IMG/VR virus record: IMGVR_UViG_3300044675_001586
Coordinates: 1-29,812 of that record
Source: a virus
DNA: 29,812 nt
Strand: one strand, 5' to 3'
The position numbers and the translations under genes were made by a program. The notes under the pieces were generated by a model. The model was not told the DNA's origin, ran no database searches, and was given only the letters and a program-made list of their open reading frames with translations. Position 1 is the first letter of the stretch. Each line of letters opens with the position of its first letter. Below, piece by piece: positions 21,985 through 29,812 of the stretch.

Positions 21985-22412
21985 AAGATACTTCAAATAG
22001 CATACGTGTAATATATGTCAATGCCTTAAATGGCAACTTGTCCTACAATGGGCAAGATGTTCCCGTTTATGGACAAACACCATTTCGTACTACTCCTAAA
22101 AACTATGTAGTAATATCCTCAATTACCGAATCAGCGAATAATAACAATCAGTATTTTGGGAACTTTGTTGATGTTGTAATTGACATATTCAGCGAACAAT
22201 ACCGAGTGTATGATAACGGAGTGGTGGATAATATAGCATCACAAATATTAACAATATTAATTCCTGATACTGCGGTTGATGGGTTTAGTGATACGGATTT
22301 CGTAGTATATCCAACGGCAAGGACTTCATCAAGCTATTTGCCGTTACAGAACGGAGATAATTTTGTTGCTCGTAAGATAATAACAATTAGTAATTTAGTA
22401 AATCAAAAATAG
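21981..22412 (+). CDS. Tail completion protein (DUF3168-like)
   Basis: A 143-aa protein with a DVVIDIFSEQYRVYDNGVVD block and an acidic loop region before LQNGDNFVARKIITISNLV. Size, position between gp10-like and tail tube genes, and beta-rich pattern fit the DUF3168/gpU-type tail terminator. Similarity to the family is weak by eye. Confidence 0.65.
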   Translation: MKDTSNSIRVIYVNALNGNLSYNGQDVPVYGQTPFRTTPKNYVVISSITESANNNNQYFGNFVDVVIDIFSEQYRVYDNGVVDNIASQILTILIPDTAVDGFSDTDFVVYPTARTSSSYLPLQNGDNFVARKIITISNLVNQK

Positions 22413-22418
22413 AATAAA

Positions 22419-22850
22419 ATGCCACAAGTATTAGGTTCATTACAAAACATCGAAATAGATGTAGCAGGTGGAAGTTCATACAAGAATCTTGTATGTCTTC
22501 GTACTGGTTCAGTTAACACAACAATGGATGCAACAGTTGAGCAAACCAATTGCGGAGTTTTGACTTCACCTTCAGAGCCTCAGATGACTGTTGATTTTGA
22601 TGCTATCTGCGAGGCTGCCCCAACTATTGCTCAAGTATCTTACGAAGACCTTCTGACTGCAATGGTTAATAAAACTATCGTAGCGGTAAGGGTTCAGAAT
22701 CCAACTATCACAGGTTCTTCAGTAGGAACAGTTTACTACCATCAATTTAGTGGTTATATTACTGACCTCACTTTGAATCAGTCTACTACCGAGTTTGTAA
22801 ATTTCAGCGGAACTATTCAATCTTCAGGTACTCTTGATGTAATTGCTTAA
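22419..22850 (+). CDS. Major tail tube protein
   Basis: A 143-aa beta-rich protein (NIEIDVAGGSSYKNLVCLRTGSV is split by Gly turns; later MTVDFDAICEAAPT and YHQFSGYITDLTLNQ) in the place where the tail tube gene stands in TP901-1- and lambda-like phages, just before the two chaperones and the tape measure. It would stack as hexamers around the tape measure. A second tube-like protein is encoded at 27900. Confidence 0.75.
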   Translation: MPQVLGSLQNIEIDVAGGSSYKNLVCLRTGSVNTTMDATVEQTNCGVLTSPSEPQMTVDFDAICEAAPTIAQVSYEDLLTAMVNKTIVAVRVQNPTITGSSVGTVYYHQFSGYITDLTLNQSTTEFVNFSGTIQSSGTLDVIA

Positions 22851-22852
22851 TT

Positions 22853-23236
22853 ATGAACTACTGCACTATAACTATCAACGGCACTAAGACTGGTATTAAA
22901 TTCGGCATGGCATCATTTCGTTACTTAGGTGATGGGAAACTTGTAGAAGGCAAGACTCACAAAGGTGATGAACTCAATGAAATCGGAATAGCACATATAC
23001 TTTATTCGGGTTATTGGAATAACTGCATCGTAAAGGATGCAGAGCCTGAGTTGACTTTCTCCGATTTCGTTGACTATATCGAATCCAATTTGCGTAATGA
23101 AGAGGCAATGATTGAAATAAGAAACGCATTGGAGATATGGACTAAAAACGAGTTCATCAAGCAAGTGAACGAGCCTGAAGCAAAAAAAAAGATTTCACCT
23201 TCGAAGAAATTGAAGCCTACGCCTTCGGTGAAATGA
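22853..23236 (+). CDS. Tail assembly chaperone, gpG-like
   Basis: A 127-aa protein beginning with TITINGTKTGIKFGMASFRYL and ending with a Lys/Pro-rich tail. It lies between the tail tube and tape measure genes, the place of lambda gpG. The run of nine A near its end, at 23182-23190, allows a -1 shift into the frame of the next segment. The unshifted C-terminus (KKKISPSKKLKPTPSVK) looks disordered, while the shifted frame reads as conserved protein. Confidence 0.75.
   Translation: MNYCTITINGTKTGIKFGMASFRYLGDGKLVEGKTHKGDELNEIGIAHILYSGYWNNCIVKDAEPELTFSDFVDYIESNLRNEEAMIEIRNALEIWTKNEFIKQVNEPEAKKKISPSKKLKPTPSVK
23185..23191 (+). promoter_or_regulatory. Programmed -1 frameshift site
   Basis: The heptamer A AAA AAG, at the end of a run of nine A, is the classic slippery sequence of bacterial and phage -1 frameshifting. 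The -1 frame is open from 23179, only a few codons before the site, and its translation immediately continues as FTFEEIEAYAFGEMMLLP, a coherent protein. The fused product would be about 210 aa. Confidence 0.75.
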
Positions 23237-23484
23237 TGCTTTTGCCTAATGAGTTTTACAAGATGTCACCACGGCATTTTTCACTAATGCTCAAAGGACA
23301 TCAGGAAAAGAAGGTTGATGCTTATCGGCAAACGAGGCTATTAATGTTTACGATGGTTCGTTTGCATGGTGATCCGAAATCTTCACCTAAATCACCAGAA
23401 GCATTGTGGGAATTACCAGGTGATGAGGTCAAAGGGATGTCCGATGAAGATTATCGGGAAATATTTAAACGTTTGGTAAAATGA
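23188..23484 (+). CDS. Tail assembly chaperone, gpT-like frameshift extension
   Basis: The -1 frame continues from the slippery run as KDFTFEEIEAYAFGE, then LLPNEFYKMSPRHFSLMLKG and ELPGDEVKGMSDEDYREIF, ending at 23484. This matches the second chaperone segment of phages of this type, normally made only as a fusion with the gpG-like part. An internal ATG at 23233 overlapping the gpG stop (ATGA) could also start it, but it would lose the conserved first 15 residues. Overlaps the tape measure ATG by 4 bp. Confidence 0.75.
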   Translation, partial: KDFTFEEIEAYAFGEMMLLPNEFYKMSPRHFSLMLKGHQEKKVDAYRQTRLLMFTMVRLHGDPKSSPKSPEALWELPGDEVKGMSDEDYREIFKRLVK

Positions 23485-25490
23485 ATGAAGACTTTATATT
23501 TCGGCTTGGTGCGGATGTCTCATCATTTACCAAGTCTATTGCTGAAGTTGAAAAGGAACTCAAAGAGGCGAGAAAAGTCACAAAAACGGCTCTTGGTGAT
23601 GACCTTATCAATGCCAACAAATACGTTAATGAACTTGAGAAATCTCTCAAGAATTTAGGTAAAGTTGGTATACCTGAAATAAAACCTGGATTAGGTAATG
23701 ATTTAAAAGATATCCCTCCTGCTGCTCAGAAAGCGCAAAACACGCTCACAGGGTTGTCAGGTGTTGTAAGGGATTTACCATTTGGGTTCATAGCAATTCA
23801 GAATAACTTACCAATTCTGATTGACCAATTCTCTGCATTAAGTAAAACAAGTGGTGGTATAGGTGGAGCATTAAAGAATTTATCAGGTGCATTAATTGGC
23901 CCTGCAGGTGCAGCGTTTGCGTTTGGTGCAGTTGTTTCCGTAGTTACTGGTGTAATACAGAAATATGGTTCTTTAGGGAACGCAATAAAGGTATTAACGG
24001 CAGAAAACGCAGCACTTGTTGAGGCACAACTACAATTTGTAAAGGAGTCAACTAAGGCAGCAGGGGCATCCGTTGTTGAGGATGCGAAAGTCAAAATATT
24101 AACTCAATCTTTACTTGATGGTAAGACTGCTCGTAAAGATCAGATAGCTTATTACGAGGAACTTAAAAGAATTTCACCAGATGTCGTTTCTGGCATAAGT
24201 GAAGAGAACTTAGGTACTGATGAATCAAACAGACTAATTTCACAAAACGTTTTATTACGTGCTGAATTAGTAAGATTGCAGATACAAGAGGCAGGAATAA
24301 AATCTGCTGCATCAACTAATGCAGAGGCTTTAGCACTTGCAAGGAATAAGGAAACTAAGGCAACAAAAGATTTAGCAAATTTTACGGCTGAATATAATGC
24401 AGTATCAAAAGCATCTGGTCAAGCACCACAAGCCATTCAAGGGTCAGCTACTGCAATTGCAGCAGCGAATAGTGCATTAATATCTGCACAAAAAGAAATA
24501 AGTAAATTAACTGTTGTTGAAAATGAGTTTCTTGGTCAGCTTGATAAGATAACTCCTCGTGTTGCACAGATTAATGGTATTTTTAAAGAGCAAAATGATA
24601 CATTAGCAGAAAGTACACGTAAAACTAATGAGGCTAAATTAGAGGGTGAAAGAAGAACAAAGCAATTAGAGAGAGAGGCTATTGCAATCGCAAAGAAAAG
24701 CAAAGCTGATGAAAAGGCTCTTGAGAAATTAAGGCAAGAAAGAACAATAAGGGTAACTGCTCAACTTGACCTTGATTTTCAGCGTAGAGGAAATATTGAT
24801 ACTTCTGAGATACTTAAAAAACGTATACAAGAAACTCAAAAGGAAGTAGAAAGAACGGCAGGAGCAATCCAAGTCCCTTTAGTTTTCCCTGGGGTTAACC
24901 CATTGGGTTTGTTAGAAAATATAAAACTTGCACAAGCAGAATTTGCAAAACTTAAAGAGGCTGCTAATTTACAAGCGACTACGCAACTTATTACTGATAC
25001 ATTCTTTAATCCATTATCACAGTTATTTGAAGGACTTATATCTGGGGCTAAGAACTCAATGCAAGAATTTGGTAAAGCCATTACAAGTGCATTAAAACAA
25101 TTAGTTGCTAAAATAATTGCAACGGGTATAATACAGATTATAGGTGTTTTGATTTCGGGTGGTTTTGGTGCAGCAAAAGGTGGTGCAGCTAATGGATTTA
25201 AAGAAGTATTAAAAGGCATTGGTTCTGCATTCGGATTTAAATTCGAAGCCAACACATTTAAAAACGCTTTCGATTTCGAAGGTATAGCTAATGGGTTACA
25301 AAACGCAATCAATAGTGTAAATACATCACTTGCATTCCAAGGGTCATTTGCAGGTGTTGCTAATCCCAATTTCGGAGGTGTAACGAGTGGAGGAATGGCT
25401 ATGAATGGAGCAGTTAACGTAGTATTGAGAGGTCAGGATTTAGTAGGATCACTTAACAGAACAAACGCACAAATTAACAGAGTTGGCTAA
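23481..25490 (+). CDS. Tape measure protein
   Basis: A 669-aa protein that is mostly helical and Ala/Lys/Glu-rich, with hydrophobic segments at about 140-160 (GPAGAAFAFGAVVSVVTGVI) and 545-570 (IIATGIIQIIGVLISGGFG), as usual for tape measures that insert in the host membrane. Tail length scales with this protein; at about 0.15 nm per residue a tail near 100 nm is expected. It follows the chaperone fusion that would coat it. The C-terminus ends with VVLRGQDLVGSLNRTNAQIN, common in this group. Confidence 0.9.
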   Translation: MNEDFIFRLGADVSSFTKSIAEVEKELKEARKVTKTALGDDLINANKYVNELEKSLKNLGKVGIPEIKPGLGNDLKDIPPAAQKAQNTLTGLSGVVRDLPFGFIAIQNNLPILIDQFSALSKTSGGIGGALKNLSGALIGPAGAAFAFGAVVSVVTGVIQKYGSLGNAIKVLTAENAALVEAQLQFVKESTKAAGASVVEDAKVKILTQSLLDGKTARKDQIAYYEELKRISPDVVSGISEENLGTDESNRLISQNVLLRAELVRLQIQEAGIKSAASTNAEALALARNKETKATKDLANFTAEYNAVSKASGQAPQAIQGSATAIAAANSALISAQKEISKLTVVENEFLGQLDKITPRVAQINGIFKEQNDTLAESTRKTNEAKLEGERRTKQLEREAIAIAKKSKADEKALEKLRQERTIRVTAQLDLDFQRRGNIDTSEILKKRIQETQKEVERTAGAIQVPLVFPGVNPLGLLENIKLAQAEFAKLKEAANLQATTQLITDTFFNPLSQLFEGLISGAKNSMQEFGKAITSALKQLVAKIIATGIIQIIGVLISGGFGAAKGGAANGFKEVLKGIGSAFGFKFEANTFKNAFDFEGIANGLQNAINSVNTSLAFQGSFAGVANPNFGGVTSGGMAMNGAVNVVLRGQDLVGSLNRTNAQINRVG

Positions 25491-27900
25491 AGCACTAAAA
25501 TATCAAATGGCATTTAAGACAGTTGACAATAAAGATGTCATTGTTGACTTTAGAATTGAAGGTGCAACGGGTTCTGTGGTTCAATTAGAGGCAGGTGTGC
25601 GACCTGTTGTTTTCCGTGAGTACAATACCGATGAGGATATATTCAAGCCGATAAGAGCGTTACTATGTGAGTTACAGATAATGACAAATGTCAATGGAGT
25701 AACAATCGACACTTTCATTGCAAATAATGATACTGACATACAAGTAATTGTTCATTATAATGGTTATTATTCAAATAGCACTTGGTATGGCTATATTTTG
25801 CAGGATGATATAGAGGAGGTATGGGATGATGGTAATCATTATCTTATCGTACGTGCAGCGGAGGGTTTTGGGTTATTAAAAACAATCCCATTTGCAGTAG
25901 CAGGAGCAGAGCCAATCGGGAAATATACACCACTTCAATTTATTGAAAATGCTTTATCAACTCTCACGACTGGTGTTACGGCTGATTATTATGTTCTTAA
26001 TAATCTCTTTCACGATAGTATGGTTGATACTGCTGGTAGGCATCCACTTAATCAATGCTATATTGATGCGAAAACATTTCAGCAAGAAGCTACTGTTTAT
26101 GATGACTGCTATACTGTAATAGAAAAAATATGTGCTGCATTCGGTCAATCTATCTTTTTTGATGGTCAAATGTGGTTATTTAGACCTGAAGAACTTTATA
26201 CCTCATATAATAATAATCTAAGGGTTGCAAATGTCACAAGTGTAAATCAATTTGAGATACTTACACGATATGACATAGAAATAGGGGTAGGTAGGGATAT
26301 GCAACCTATTATGCCTGAGATGCTGAGAAGTCTCAATAGGGCAACAAAGTTCGATGAGGTTGATTTTTACTATAATGGGTTTGATGAAATGCTACAAAAT
26401 GAAACATTTGCAAGGGGAGCATTGACATCATCAAGTGCAACAACAAAAACATACAATGTAGATTCTTGGACATTTTTAAGAGGTGGACTTGATTCTACAA
26501 CGGCAGGAACAGGAACATTCGCAGCAAGGGAGATTTATAACTCATCTTTAGGTGGTGGTTTGCTTGAGCGTTATATTTTCTTGGATTTGGCAACACCTGC
26601 AAATGATTATCAATTTGTGAAATCACAATCGGTTGCAGTTCCATCATTAGGTATTATAAAGTTTACCACAGATATAAAATGGGCAAACACTATAACAAAT
26701 AATAGCATACCAGTTGCGTGGGTAATTTTACAATCTGGTTCTTTTTATTATTGTCTTAATGAAGAAGGGGAGTGGATTCTTGCATTGTCTCTTTTTGCTG
26801 CAAGTGCAAGTTATATAAGATTAGATATTTCTTCATCATCAAATGTTGATATGACAACTTGGAACACCATACAAGTTGAATCAAACATTTTACCAGTTGC
26901 AGGTAATGTAACAGTTTACTTAGGGTCACAAACATTTTCAACTGCCAATATTGTTTATTATAAAAATATGGAGTTTGAGTATCTATCCTCATTTGAATCT
27001 GGGCAGGATATTCGTAAAATATTAGGTATAAACTCATATTTTAAAAAATCAACAACGATAAATAATTCATATAAAGAAGAAATTTATCTTGATGACCATT
27101 TTTCAGCATTGCATAAAGGTGCAATATTTCAAAGTGACCAAACAACCCTAACCGATGCGGATTGGTACAGATATCGTTTTGCAGGTGAATCATACGGATT
27201 CCGTAGGCAAAATGCTACCGCTCAATGGGAGCATAACCGATTCAATCGTAACAAAATTGATGTTAATCTTTATGGGATATCATGGGATACTGGCAGCGGG
27301 TTTGAAATGATGTCATTTAAAAATACATATCGGTTTATGGATGATGATGTGAATAAGGTGTACTACCCTGCGAATATTAGTGAGATTGACCTTGTTAATA
27401 ATACATGGTCAGGAACGCTTGTTGAGGTTTGGGATCAGACAAAAGACTTACCAACTACACAGACATTTGAAGCTGATTTCACTCTTGGGACTTATACTAC
27501 ATCACCGCTTACCGCTCCGCTCACATTGGTTACCTCAGGTGGTTTTAGCATTCAGTCAAGCAATACGGCAAGGTATGATGCAGCTACAACATTAACAACA
27601 CCAGTCACAGTTGGTATTTTTGGAAATGTTTCGTGTAGTACTTATCCTAAAAATGTTACCTTTGAATTGCGAAAATCAGGTACTGCAATACGGACTATTA
27701 ATTATCCTGTTTACGTGGCTAATCAGCCATTTACTTTTGACTTATCCGTAGGAACGCAGACAATAGCAACAAATAATACTTTCACTGTTGTGATTACTGG
27801 TCATTCATCGGTGACAATTGGAGGAGGAGATATGAAGATTAACACACCAGGAACTGCTTATACTTTCGACACATATACAGATAATTATTTATATCAATAA
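25483..27900 (+). CDS. Large tail tip protein
   Basis: An 805-aa protein that starts with TTG at 25483 (product begins MAKALKYQMAF), overlapping the tape measure end by 8 bp; an ATG at 25507 is the alternative. The N-terminal 250 residues contain DIFKPIRALLCELQI and a YTVIEKICAAFGQSIFFDGQMWLF region resembling distal-tail/hub proteins placed after the tape measure. The rest is beta-rich with Thr/Ser/Gly stretches. The likely job is the tail-tip hub or a carbohydrate-binding spike. No peptidase or lysozyme motif seen. Confidence 0.7.
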   Translation: MAKALKYQMAFKTVDNKDVIVDFRIEGATGSVVQLEAGVRPVVFREYNTDEDIFKPIRALLCELQIMTNVNGVTIDTFIANNDTDIQVIVHYNGYYSNSTWYGYILQDDIEEVWDDGNHYLIVRAAEGFGLLKTIPFAVAGAEPIGKYTPLQFIENALSTLTTGVTADYYVLNNLFHDSMVDTAGRHPLNQCYIDAKTFQQEATVYDDCYTVIEKICAAFGQSIFFDGQMWLFRPEELYTSYNNNLRVANVTSVNQFEILTRYDIEIGVGRDMQPIMPEMLRSLNRATKFDEVDFYYNGFDEMLQNETFARGALTSSSATTKTYNVDSWTFLRGGLDSTTAGTGTFAAREIYNSSLGGGLLERYIFLDLATPANDYQFVKSQSVAVPSLGIIKFTTDIKWANTITNNSIPVAWVILQSGSFYYCLNEEGEWILALSLFAASASYIRLDISSSSNVDMTTWNTIQVESNILPVAGNVTVYLGSQTFSTANIVYYKNMEFEYLSSFESGQDIRKILGINSYFKKSTTINNSYKEEIYLDDHFSALHKGAIFQSDQTTLTDADWYRYRFAGESYGFRRQNATAQWEHNRFNRNKIDVNLYGISWDTGSGFEMMSFKNTYRFMDDDVNKVYYPANISEIDLVNNTWSGTLVEVWDQTKDLPTTQTFEADFTLGTYTTSPLTAPLTLVTSGGFSIQSSNTARYDAATTLTTPVTVGIFGNVSCSTYPKNVTFELRKSGTAIRTINYPVYVANQPFTFDLSVGTQTIATNNTFTVVITGHSSVTIGGGDMKINTPGTAYTFDTYTDNYLYQ

Positions 27901-28508
27901 TGGCAGATCCAGTTAAAGCAGAAGGTTTAGTCATAGCGTACACAGTGGGTAGTAACATCTACCCTCTTGCGTGTGCGAAAAACGCATCTATGACCATTCA
28001 ACGTGATATGCTTGAACTTGCTCCGAAGACTAATAACACACATAGGCAATTTATTCCTGGCAAGAGAGCATCAACAATAACGGGGTCAGGACTTGTTAAG
28101 ATTGTGGGTACGACTCAACACGGAATTGATTTCTTTGAGGACTTATTAACAACAGTTGACACGAAATACACTGCCTATCTTGACATTATTGACCCACAGA
28201 ATAACTATCGGGTTTATCAGTTTCAATGCTATGTGACTGAGGTTTCTTATGATTCCACGGTCAATAATTTCGCACAGTATAACTATTCACTCCAAGTAAC
28301 GGGTGGGTTTACTGAGTTGACTGTTGTTGATACCTATACTGTGGCATCGGGAACGATTACGGGTCGTTCAACTTCAACACATAAACTTGTGGCGGTTGGG
28401 TATGGTGGCAAATGGTATTACAACTATACTGTCAGCGCAGGGCCAGTAATTACACTTGGAACTGCTTTGAATGGCGTTTCAGTAGTGGCAGCATATATAA
28501 CAATATAA
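27900..28508 (+). CDS. Tail-tube-like structural protein
   Basis: A 202-aa beta-rich protein. Residues 1-140 follow the TP901-1-type major tail protein pattern: IYPLACAKNASMTIQRDMLE, APKTNNTHRQFIPGKRASTI, then TAYLDIIDPQNNYRVYQFQC and YNYSLQVTGGF. The last 60 residues (SGTITGRSTSTHKL and after) look like an added small beta domain. It lies behind the tail tip gene, away from the chaperones, so it may be a minor tube or tip-ring protein; or it is the true tube and the 143-aa protein at 22419 is minor. Confidence 0.65.
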   Translation: MADPVKAEGLVIAYTVGSNIYPLACAKNASMTIQRDMLELAPKTNNTHRQFIPGKRASTITGSGLVKIVGTTQHGIDFFEDLLTTVDTKYTAYLDIIDPQNNYRVYQFQCYVTEVSYDSTVNNFAQYNYSLQVTGGFTELTVVDTYTVASGTITGRSTSTHKLVAVGYGGKWYYNYTVSAGPVITLGTALNGVSVVAAYITI

Positions 28509-28511
28509 AAT

Positions 28512-28850
28512 ATGTCAGAACATAATTTAAAAACAATTCGTAAGGGTGACACGTGGAGCATGGACTTGTCATTTTATGAAGAACCCTGCGAAACAACACC
28601 TATCAACGTGAGTACATGGACTTTTAAACTCATGGCTAAGAATTCCGCAGGAGTTACTCAATGGACTTGGGATAATGCAATCTTTGTACAAGGGGCAACA
28701 ACTAATCAGCGGATTGTGACACTTAGTGCGGTAACTACCGCTACCTATGCCGTTGGTGAGTATGCCTATGATTTGCAAGTAACTACGGGAACGGGAGTTT
28801 ATACTTATATGACTGGTTTTGTAATCGTTGAAGACCAAATAACATCGTAA
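28512..28850 (+). CDS. Small beta-sandwich tail/baseplate protein
   Basis: A 112-aa protein with KTIRKGDTWSMDLSF, STWTFKLMAKNSAG, TLSAVTTATYAVGEYAYDLQ and FVIVEDQIT. This resembles the N-terminal Ig-like domain of baseplate upper proteins (BppU type) and related adaptor proteins placed before fibres. It ends one base into the fibre gene's ATG (TAATG), suggesting it links the fibre to the tail. Confidence 0.65.
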   Translation: MSEHNLKTIRKGDTWSMDLSFYEEPCETTPINVSTWTFKLMAKNSAGVTQWTWDNAIFVQGATTNQRIVTLSAVTTATYAVGEYAYDLQVTTGTGVYTYMTGFVIVEDQITS

Positions 28851-29812
28851 TGACCATAAAAGTAACATATAATGTAACAGATGTTTATGTAACGCAGGAT
28901 GTTTCGCCTGTTTATATAAATGTTTCATATAGTGGCGGAGGAAGTGGCGGTGCAGCGGTTTGGGGTGGGATTACAGGAACGCTTTCGGATCAGACTGACC
29001 TCCAGACTGCATTGGATGGTAAGTTCGATGACCCAACGGGAGACACTACACAATACATTGCAGGTGATGGGTCTTTGGTAGCGTTTCCAATTACGGGACA
29101 AGCAGGTACTCTTGTTCGTGAGGTTAGGAATGTTACGGGTGCGACACTTACAAAAGGGACTGTTGTTTACATAAATGGTGCGAGTGGCAATAAGCCAACT
29201 GTTGCGAAGGCAATAGCAACAAGTGATGCGACATCTGCGCAGACATTCGGATTAATTCAAGCAGATATACCGAATAATTCAAACGGGTATTTAGTAGCGT
29301 TTGGTGATTTGGATGGTTTGGATACATCTGCGTTTGCTGAAGGTGTGCAGTTGTATTTAAGTGCAACAACGGCAGGGGCATATACAAGCACTAAGCAGTA
29401 TGCACCAAGCCATTTGGTTTATATCGGTGTAGTAACAAGGCAGCACGTTAACCAAGGTAGGATTGAGGTTCGTATACAGAACGGCTACGAGATGGATGAG
29501 CTGCATGACGTGGCTGCACAAACACCATCTAACAATGATGGCTTATTCTACAATAGCACCAATTCACTTTGGGAGAATAAATCCATCGCAACTGCATTAG
29601 GCTACACCCCTGCGAATGCCGCTACGACACTCACGATTAATGGTGTCACATTCGATTTATCAGCCAATCGCACATTCACAGTCGGTAGTGTTACGGGCAG
29701 CGGTGCGAGTGGGCAGGTGGCGTATTGGACAGGAACGAGTGCGCAGAGTGGAAGTAATAATCTGTTTTGGGATAATGCGAATGGTAGATTGGGGATTGGT
29801 ACTAATGCGCCT
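28850..29812 (+). CDS. Tail fibre protein, N-terminal part (cut by right edge)
   Basis: The frame is open to the last base; 321 residues are visible. It starts MTIKVTYNVTDVYVTQDVSP, has a Gly/Ser hinge (SGGGSGG), then a beta domain (REVRNVTGATLTKGTVVYIN to GRIEVRIQNGYE), a LGYTPANA shaft motif and a VTGSGASGQVAYWTGTSA module ending at LGIGTNAP. These modules are typical of long fibres of Bacteroidota phages and match the style of the sequence at the left edge. The gene was not in the list of complete frames because it has no stop here. Confidence 0.75.
   Translation, partial: MTIKVTYNVTDVYVTQDVSPVYINVSYSGGGSGGAAVWGGITGTLSDQTDLQTALDGKFDDPTGDTTQYIAGDGSLVAFPITGQAGTLVREVRNVTGATLTKGTVVYINGASGNKPTVAKAIATSDATSAQTFGLIQADIPNNSNGYLVAFGDLDGLDTSAFAEGVQLYLSATTAGAYTSTKQYAPSHLVYIGVVTRQHVNQGRIEVRIQNGYEMDELHDVAAQTPSNNDGLFYNSTNSLWENKSIATALGYTPANAATTLTINGVTFDLSANRTFTVGSVTGSGASGQVAYWTGTSAQSGSNNLFWDNANGRLGIGTNAP

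Noticed and set aside
24836-25369. A 177-aa open frame antisense to the tape measure gene.
   Set aside because: It is the mirror of Ala/Lys-rich helical coding sequence, has no plausible start context, and its composition (Pro/Asn/Ala-rich) is what a shadow frame gives.
1-29812. Integrase, attachment site, cI-type repressor, tRNA genes and CRISPR arrays.
   Set aside because: Looked for in frames and intergenic regions; none seen. Absence of temperate genes suggests a virulent phage but is not proof, since some sequence is missing at the edges.

Overview
The window reads as almost the whole genome of a small tailed phage (siphovirus-type Caudoviricetes) of a Bacteroidota host, about 30 kb long. 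The phage assignment rests on a complete late module: small and large terminase, portal, Mu-F-like head protein, S78-type protease, HK97-fold capsid, connector and completion proteins, tail tube, tail chaperones joined by a -1 frameshift, tape measure, tail tip, fibre and lysis cassette. The Bacteroidota assignment is inferred from TTTG/TAnnTTTG-type promoters, a VirE_N/PriCT/VirE-type primase-helicase, a periplasm-spanning lipoprotein in the lysis cassette (so a Gram-negative host) and an M15 endolysin. No integrase, tRNA, rRNA or CRISPR array was seen. The only regulator-like proteins are a 53-aa ribbon-helix-helix candidate and a stand-alone DnaA domain-IV protein.

Layout. Late genes run rightward from 13160 to the right edge. 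They apparently resume at the left edge with the C-terminal part of a repeat-rich fibre gene and the lysis cassette, ending at 3950. Both edges lie inside fibre-type sequence, so the contig is probably a circular or circularly permuted genome broken in a repeat; the two edges do not join in frame as given. A leftward accessory/early operon runs from 7034 to 3928: many tiny genes, a DnaA-C-like protein, zinc-ribbon proteins, a Mom-like adenine-modification enzyme and a thermonuclease-fold protein. A rightward early operon runs from 7141 to 12892: RHH regulator, RecT-like annealing protein, coiled-coil protein, PD-(D/E)XK exonuclease, SSB-like protein with an SSB-type C-terminal tip, VRR-NUC-like nuclease and primase-helicase. 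The leftward and rightward early operons diverge from a promoter region at 7035-7140.

Two non-coding regions stand out. At 10309-10462 a consensus-like Bacteroidota promoter (TTTG-N19-TAAATTTG) is followed by about 120 nt of interleaved complementary stems and an intrinsic terminator: a candidate small structured RNA. At 12892-13109, just after the primase-helicase, nine copies of a 9-bp repeat (GGGTAACTT type) lie in mirror-image clusters around an AT-rich core: a candidate iteron-type replication origin, or an operator array in front of the late operon.

How the genes work together (inference). The recombination and replication genes copy the genome, using host DNA polymerase because none is encoded here. 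The Mom-like enzyme may modify phage DNA against host restriction. The terminase and head genes package DNA. Two glycosyltransferases placed between the capsid and connector genes may decorate the virion or the host surface. The lysis cassette releases progeny through holin-like proteins, an M15 peptidase and a unimolecular spanin.
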